64,000 bases of DNA from a virus. Shown in pieces: positions 60,051 to 64,000 of this stretch. Position numbers and translations under genes: made by a program. The stretch's first letter is position 1. Every line of letters starts with the position of its first letter. The notes below the pieces were generated by a model that was not told the origin of the DNA, made no database searches, and saw only the letters and a list, made by a program, of their open reading frames with translations. The DNA lies in IMG/VR virus record IMGVR_UViG_3300030202_002773, positions 17,846-81,845 of that record. One strand, 5' to 3'.

Positions 60051-62325
60051 AAGAGAATTATTAGATAGAGTTAAAACTTCAAATTTTCCAGGAAGTATAA
60101 TTGATGTGTTCAATGCGGCAGATCAAGGTATAGATCTTATATCTCAATTTGAACAAGAGCAACAGCAAGAGCAAGCAATGCAACAACAACAACAAGGTAT
60201 GCAAGTTGCTAATACTCCAGAAGAACAAGAAATAGGTTTAAGAGAACAACATGCTATGGGAAACACTGGAGCATCTATGGCTTTTCCTAATGTAGAGCCT
60301 AATCAATCTTTTAATACGGTTGGTATGAAAGCTCCTATTAATATTGAAAAAGTAAATGATCAAGGACATTTAGTAGAAAGTTATAAGAATGTACCCCCAG
60401 GAATACAAGATTTACCAACTGGTCCTTATAAAGGAACTATAATAGAATCACCAGCTGGGTATCAAACAGGTGGAGTTAAAAAATATCATGCTGGAGGTTT
60501 ATATCATAATATAAATCACAAAAAAAAGTCAGGAACTTCTAGAAGTAAATCTAATAGTACAATATCTAAGAAAGCATATGCTAATATGAAGTCTGGATTT
60601 AAAAAACAAAAAGGTGGAGAATATGAATATGAGAATTTAATCCCTGAAATAGAAGTATCTGGATTAACAAAAAAATCATATAATAAATTAAGTGCTGCAC
60701 AAAAACAAGTTTATGATGCCTATACAAATCCTTATACTGGGGATTTTCAACAATATTCACCTTTTACATTATCTGACGGCTCAGAAGGATACATACATTG
60801 GAAAGATGCTATGGATATGGTAAAAGGATCTAAAGTGGGTAATATATATAACAACCCAGGGAGTACTAATTTTAAGGTGGATGAAGATGGTTACTTTAGA
60901 GCTCATGCTAAAGTAAATATGTATAGGCCAATTACAACTTCATTGGCAAACGCTCAACCTTGGGCAGGCTATCTTCTTAGTCAAATGAGTGACCATAACC
61001 CTTATAGTAGTGGCGATATTTACATACCTAAAATAGACGCTTCTGGAAAAGGAGGCGATCATCTTGGTTTGTACTTTAGAAATTCTAAAAATCCTGAGTA
61101 TGATACAAGTTGGAAGATAGAACAAGCACAGTATATGAATAAACTAATAGCAGAACTAGGACATTTAGATCCTGAAGAAGCACCTTTTTGGTCCTATTTT
61201 TCTATGCCTTTTAGTAGAATGAAAAGATGGGTTCAAGAAGGTAGTAACCCAGACGCGTCAAACTATGGAACCAAGTATGATATTGAATACCACACTCATT
61301 ATGGACCAAATAGTTCTGAACGTGGGTTACTTAAAAGATATTCTAAACAACCGTATACAGGAATAGATACTGAAGGAACTTATGGACACCTTAAGAAAAA
61401 AGGTGGTTTAAGAAAAAAATATCAAACTGCAGGGCTACCTGTGTCTAAAAAATTTGATTACGAAGAATTTATGAAAGAGTCTTATCATGAGCAATTAAAT
61501 CCTGGACCTAGGAAAAATTGGACAAGTGGAGGAAATCAGAAAGCAAGAAATTTATGGGACGAAGCTATGCAGTTTAATATAAACTGGTTAAATTCTCCTA
61601 TGGCTGAAAAGATGATGAAAAAAGAAGATCCTTATAATTGGAAGGAGTTAAAAAGAACAAGGATAAACAACATATATGATACTCCAGTTTTTCTTCATAA
61701 TAGGAATGAAAAAGGTACATTAGCACAATTTGGCCCTAATCTAGGGAATCTAACTAAACCTAATATAGATGGATTTGCGAAGGCATTTTATAGGAGATCT
61801 ACAGCAATACATGAAGGTTCTCATGCTGCAGATTACAATCGAAATAGTCAGTGGTCACTTAAGGATTTGAATCCGTTTCTTGAAAAAAGTAGCTTTGATA
61901 AAGCATATCCTGGTCGTCTAATTCCTAAAACTAGTCTAAACGTAATAGATACTATAGTATCTAATTTAAATAATACTGAGTATAAGCGAGAACTAAAGAA
62001 TATGTCAGGAAAAGAAAAAGAAGAAAGACTCAGGAAAATTAAATATTACGGCAAATTTACAGAATTAAGAGCAAGACTTAATGCGATAAGAGGATTGGCT
62101 AAACATAGAAAGATTTATGATCCTTTTACTCAACGAGTTACTGATGAAATTATGGATGAAATAATAGATAATTTAAAAACCAATGAAAAAACAAGATATA
62201 AAGGTAGTAATCCTGTAGAACAATTATTAAATCTAATGACTAAAAAAGAGCTTAAACGTTTATTAAATACAGTTTCAGACGCATCTGATGAAATAGGAGA
62301 TGTGCAAACTGGCACATCAGTTTAA
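60031..62325 (+). CDS. Modular virion protein with HExxH metallopeptidase-like C-terminal domain
   Basis: The 764 residues form three parts split by GG motifs. Residues 1-143 are Gln-rich ('QQEQAMQQQQQGMQ') with a portal-adjacent look. The border YQTGGVKKYHAGG lies at 144-156. A domain of about 300 residues follows, with no recognised motif and many Tyr/Trp/His. The border GGLRKKYQTAG lies at about 458-468. The last domain has H594-E595-G-S-H598 in 'STAIHEGSHAADYNRNS', a zinc-peptidase motif. The borders resemble those of the cargo proteins at 6.3 and 8.7 kb. It may be a head protein that is cut during maturation, or itself the maturation protease. Confidence 0.55.
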   Translation: MPTNQIRRELLDRVKTSNFPGSIIDVFNAADQGIDLISQFEQEQQQEQAMQQQQQGMQVANTPEEQEIGLREQHAMGNTGASMAFPNVEPNQSFNTVGMKAPINIEKVNDQGHLVESYKNVPPGIQDLPTGPYKGTIIESPAGYQTGGVKKYHAGGLYHNINHKKKSGTSRSKSNSTISKKAYANMKSGFKKQKGGEYEYENLIPEIEVSGLTKKSYNKLSAAQKQVYDAYTNPYTGDFQQYSPFTLSDGSEGYIHWKDAMDMVKGSKVGNIYNNPGSTNFKVDEDGYFRAHAKVNMYRPITTSLANAQPWAGYLLSQMSDHNPYSSGDIYIPKIDASGKGGDHLGLYFRNSKNPEYDTSWKIEQAQYMNKLIAELGHLDPEEAPFWSYFSMPFSRMKRWVQEGSNPDASNYGTKYDIEYHTHYGPNSSERGLLKRYSKQPYTGIDTEGTYGHLKKKGGLRKKYQTAGLPVSKKFDYEEFMKESYHEQLNPGPRKNWTSGGNQKARNLWDEAMQFNINWLNSPMAEKMMKKEDPYNWKELKRTRINNIYDTPVFLHNRNEKGTLAQFGPNLGNLTKPNIDGFAKAFYRRSTAIHEGSHAADYNRNSQWSLKDLNPFLEKSSFDKAYPGRLIPKTSLNVIDTIVSNLNNTEYKRELKNMSGKEKEERLRKIKYYGKFTELRARLNAIRGLAKHRKIYDPFTQRVTDEIMDEIIDNLKTNEKTRYKGSNPVEQLLNLMTKKELKRLLNTVSDASDEIGDVQTGTSV

Positions 62326-62394
62326 TTTAAGAGTGTTATATAATAATATAAAAACTGAAAATAAAAAAAGTATAAAAAATATCAATATAATTAG

Positions 62395-62402
62395 TAAATT
62401 TG
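62395..62402 (+). promoter_or_regulatory. -7 box TAAATTTG before the scaffold gene
   Basis: The same octamer as before the portal gene, 23 bp upstream of the start codon, inside a 100-bp gap (62326-62425) that is almost entirely A/T. A -33 TTTG is not seen at normal spacing. The identical octamer at two late gene starts suggests late promoters of a common type. Confidence 0.5.
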
Positions 62403-62425
62403 TAACTTAATAAAACAATAAATAT

Positions 62426-63505
62426 ATGGACAATAATGAACAAATACAATTAGATGACATCACATTTGATGATGTTATTGCTGGCGATGGAGTGGCCACA
62501 GAAGAAATTGCTCCAGCTCAAGAAGATGAAAAAACAATAGAAGATCCTCAAGAAGTTGTTGAGGAAGAAGAGCAAGAAGAAATTGAAAAAGAAAATGAAG
62601 TTCAAGAACCTGTACAGGAACCTGACGAAGAAGAGGATGAAGAAGTAACTGAAAATGAAGAAGATAGTACAGTTGTTTCAGAAATATTAAGTGCTTTTGG
62701 ATATGAATCAGATAATAAATATGAGGATACATCAGAAGGATTAATTAATATGACTAAAGACATAGCAAACCAGGTAGCTGAAGAAAGAGTTGATGAAGTT
62801 ATGAATAAATTTCCTTTAGTAAGACAACATTTAGAATATGTCTTAAACGGAGGAGAGTCTCAACAATTTATGCAGGCATATGATCCTAATTTAGATTATA
62901 ATAAAATGTCATTAGAACAAGATGATGCTAGAAGTCAAAAAGCAATTTTGTCAGAATATTTTAATCTAAAAGGTCATGATAGAGAGTTTACATCAGAAAT
63001 GATTAATGATTATGCAGATTCAGGTAAACTTCATGCTAAAGCGGAAGCAGCAAGAAAAGCATTAGGAAAAGTTCAAGAACAACAACAAGCACAAATGGTA
63101 GAACAACAAAAACAAGTAAGAGCTCAACAATATCAAGAACAACAAAACTTTTGGAAAGGTGTAGCAGATACTCTTGAAAATTCTCAAGAATTTGCAGGAT
63201 TAACGGTTCCAGAAAGAGAAAAAAGTAAATTTTTTAATTATCTTTCTAAACCTGTAACTCAAGAAGGTTATACTCAAAGAGATGTTGATCATTCAAATGC
63301 AGAAATGGATAAGAAATTAGCCATAGATTATTTGATGTTTAAAGGGTTCAATTTAGACCAAATTATAAATACAAAAGCTAGAACAAAAAGTACAAAGTCT
63401 TTAAGATCTAAAATTGCTAAAAATGAAGAAACTGTAAAAAGTGCTCGTAAAGCAGGAAAGAGATCAAAAAACTTTGATATTGATGATTTAGATCTTAGTA
63501 TTTAA
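62426..63505 (+). CDS. Probable capsid scaffolding protein
   Basis: The protein has 359 residues. The N-terminal 80 are strongly acidic (EEEEQEEIEKENEVQEPVQE). The middle is a Gln-rich coiled coil ('KVQEQQQAQMVEQQKQVRAQ'). The C-terminus is basic then acidic (SARKAGKRSKNFDIDDLDLS). Acidic/coiled-coil composition and position directly before the major capsid gene are typical of scaffolding proteins, whose basic end binds the capsid protein. Confidence 0.7.
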   Translation: MDNNEQIQLDDITFDDVIAGDGVATEEIAPAQEDEKTIEDPQEVVEEEEQEEIEKENEVQEPVQEPDEEEDEEVTENEEDSTVVSEILSAFGYESDNKYEDTSEGLINMTKDIANQVAEERVDEVMNKFPLVRQHLEYVLNGGESQQFMQAYDPNLDYNKMSLEQDDARSQKAILSEYFNLKGHDREFTSEMINDYADSGKLHAKAEAARKALGKVQEQQQAQMVEQQKQVRAQQYQEQQNFWKGVADTLENSQEFAGLTVPEREKSKFFNYLSKPVTQEGYTQRDVDHSNAEMDKKLAIDYLMFKGFNLDQIINTKARTKSTKSLRSKIAKNEETVKSARKAGKRSKNFDIDDLDLSI

Positions 63506-63525
63506 AAATATACCTGAACAGGGAA

Positions 63526-63538
63526 ATAGGTACCCTAT
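63526..63538 (+). promoter_or_regulatory. Small hairpin in the capsid leader
   Basis: ATAGG, loop TAC, CCTAT, followed by AAAATTTTAATT and the capsid ATG at 63554. It may tune capsid translation or stabilise its message, which must be abundant. The T-run after it is too broken for a terminator. Confidence 0.4.
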
Positions 63539-63553
63539 AAAATTTTAATTAAA

Positions 63554-64000
63554 ATGGCAGTAAACGGAACAAATATAAGCGTCCAAAAGACGTTTTACAA
63601 TGACTCGCAAATGACAGATATGAACAGTCTATCAAATGCGTTATTGGCAAAACCTACTGAACTGTCTCCGATTATAACTCATTTAGCAGGAAAAGATGAT
63701 AAAAGATTTCCTTTATCCTTTTTAACAGAAGGTGTTGGTAACACAAAGTCTATTGACAGGTTAGAATATGAGTATCGTGTGGCAACACATAGAATGAGAA
63801 CGAGACCAGTATCAGCAGCAGGGCCAACAGGTGGAAGTATAGGATTAGGAGGTGCAACTTTTGAGTTGGAATTTCCTGATAAACATTTTGTATTCCCATA
63901 CGTATTAGTATCTCAATCAGGGGCACAAGCACGTATTATGAAAGCTCCAGAACAAGTAGCAGGAGGATCTTCATGGAAATACACTTTACAATTAATTAAT
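63554..64000 (+). CDS. Major capsid protein (3' end outside the window)
   Basis: 149 residues are visible. The N-terminal arm 'MAVNGTNISVQKTFYNDSQM' is followed by 'RFPLSFLTEGVGNTKSIDRL', 'GGATFELEFPDKHFVFPYVL' and 'SQSGAQARIMKAPEQ', matching the start of HK97-fold capsid proteins of crAss-like phages as far as can be judged. The position after scaffold and the AATTAAA leader support this. The gene runs off the window. Confidence 0.75.
   Translation, partial: MAVNGTNISVQKTFYNDSQMTDMNSLSNALLAKPTELSPIITHLAGKDDKRFPLSFLTEGVGNTKSIDRLEYEYRVATHRMRTRPVSAAGPTGGSIGLGGATFELEFPDKHFVFPYVLVSQSGAQARIMKAPEQVAGGSSWKYTLQLIN

Noticed and set aside
62475-62732. 85-aa minus-strand frame opposite the scaffold gene
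   Set aside because: It is Leu/His/Gln repeat sequence produced by the acidic codons (GAA, GAT) of the scaffold read backwards.
63526-63538. N4-type hairpin promoter before the capsid gene (5-bp stem, 3-base loop)
   Set aside because: The shape matches N4 virion-polymerase promoters, but a late gene is an unlikely target, and short hairpins like TTGC-AGC-GCAA at 52609-52619 also occur by chance; kept only as a leader hairpin.
1-64000. Stop-codon reassignment, as seen in some crAss-like phages
   Set aside because: TAA, TAG and TGA all end genes at sensible places (for example TAG right before the strong terminator at 32156), and no suppressor tRNA was seen.
1-64000. Prophage or plasmid origin, CRISPR, insertion sequences
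   Set aside because: No integrase, attachment repeats, partition genes, repeat-spacer array or transposase could be found; gene order is that of a lytic-type phage.

Overview
This window is most of a genome of a tailed DNA phage that very probably belongs to the crAss-like group (Crassvirales) and infects a member of the Bacteroidota. The strongest evidence is a 2788-residue protein with the phage-type RNA polymerase active-site motif DFDID. Supporting evidence is the whole gene set: P22 gp10-like tail hub, large terminase, portal, scaffold, capsid, an IHF/HU-like protein, and a family A polymerase / primase / helicase / FEN / PD-(D/E)XK / metallophosphatase replication set. Late genes are preceded by Bacteroidota-type -7 boxes (TAnnTTTG), there are no Shine-Dalgarno sequences, and starts are preceded by A/T-rich leaders. 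All three stop codons end genes, so nothing suggests stop-codon reassignment. No tRNA, CRISPR array, integrase or insertion sequence was seen. Composition is AT-rich, with a locally GC-richer island at about 34.2-38.9 kb.

Layout. (1) 1-32,144, plus strand: an uninterrupted late block of a connector-like protein (5' end missing), the tail hub, four large probable ejection/cargo proteins, the giant RNA polymerase and a 1511-residue membrane-interacting protein. It ends at a strong terminator, which lies between convergent blocks. (2) 32,187-52,468, minus strand: the early/replication block. Read in its direction of transcription, it starts with a run of very small genes mixed with structured intergenic elements. 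Then come DNA polymerase, SF2 helicase, DnaB-like helicase, a cluster of tiny membrane or basic proteins, a Sak4-like ATPase, an SSB-like protein, primase, metallophosphatase and nuclease. It ends with a zinc-ribbon / radical-SAM / VWA-peptidase / MoxR cassette, the FEN exonuclease and a DUF1599-like protein. (3) 52,469-52,939: a divergent control region holding a GC-richer, hairpin-rich segment and a near-consensus host promoter. (4) 52,940-64,000, plus strand: a GroES-like co-chaperonin, small genes including IHF-like and winged-helix proteins, a likely small terminase, large terminase, a SET-domain protein, portal, a three-part metallopeptidase virion protein, scaffold and the start of the major capsid gene. 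The missing sequence probably joins the capsid gene to the connector at position 1.

How it fits together (inference). The polymerase packaged in the virion would be ejected with cargo proteins and transcribe the minus-strand early block, which has no recognisable host promoter. Host-type promoters drive the late block starting with GroES, portal and scaffold. The least expected content is in the cargo genes. Two adjacent proteins carry segments that read like outer-membrane beta-barrels. One of these also has a complete GH24 lysozyme triad and a MORN repeat. A recurring K/R-Y-Q-x-(A/G)-G motif sits at their N-termini and domain borders. Together with HExxH metallopeptidase motifs in three virion genes, this suggests polyprotein-like cargo that is cut into an outer-membrane channel, a wall hydrolase and other parts.

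All assignments come from reading motifs by eye; no database or structure search was possible.
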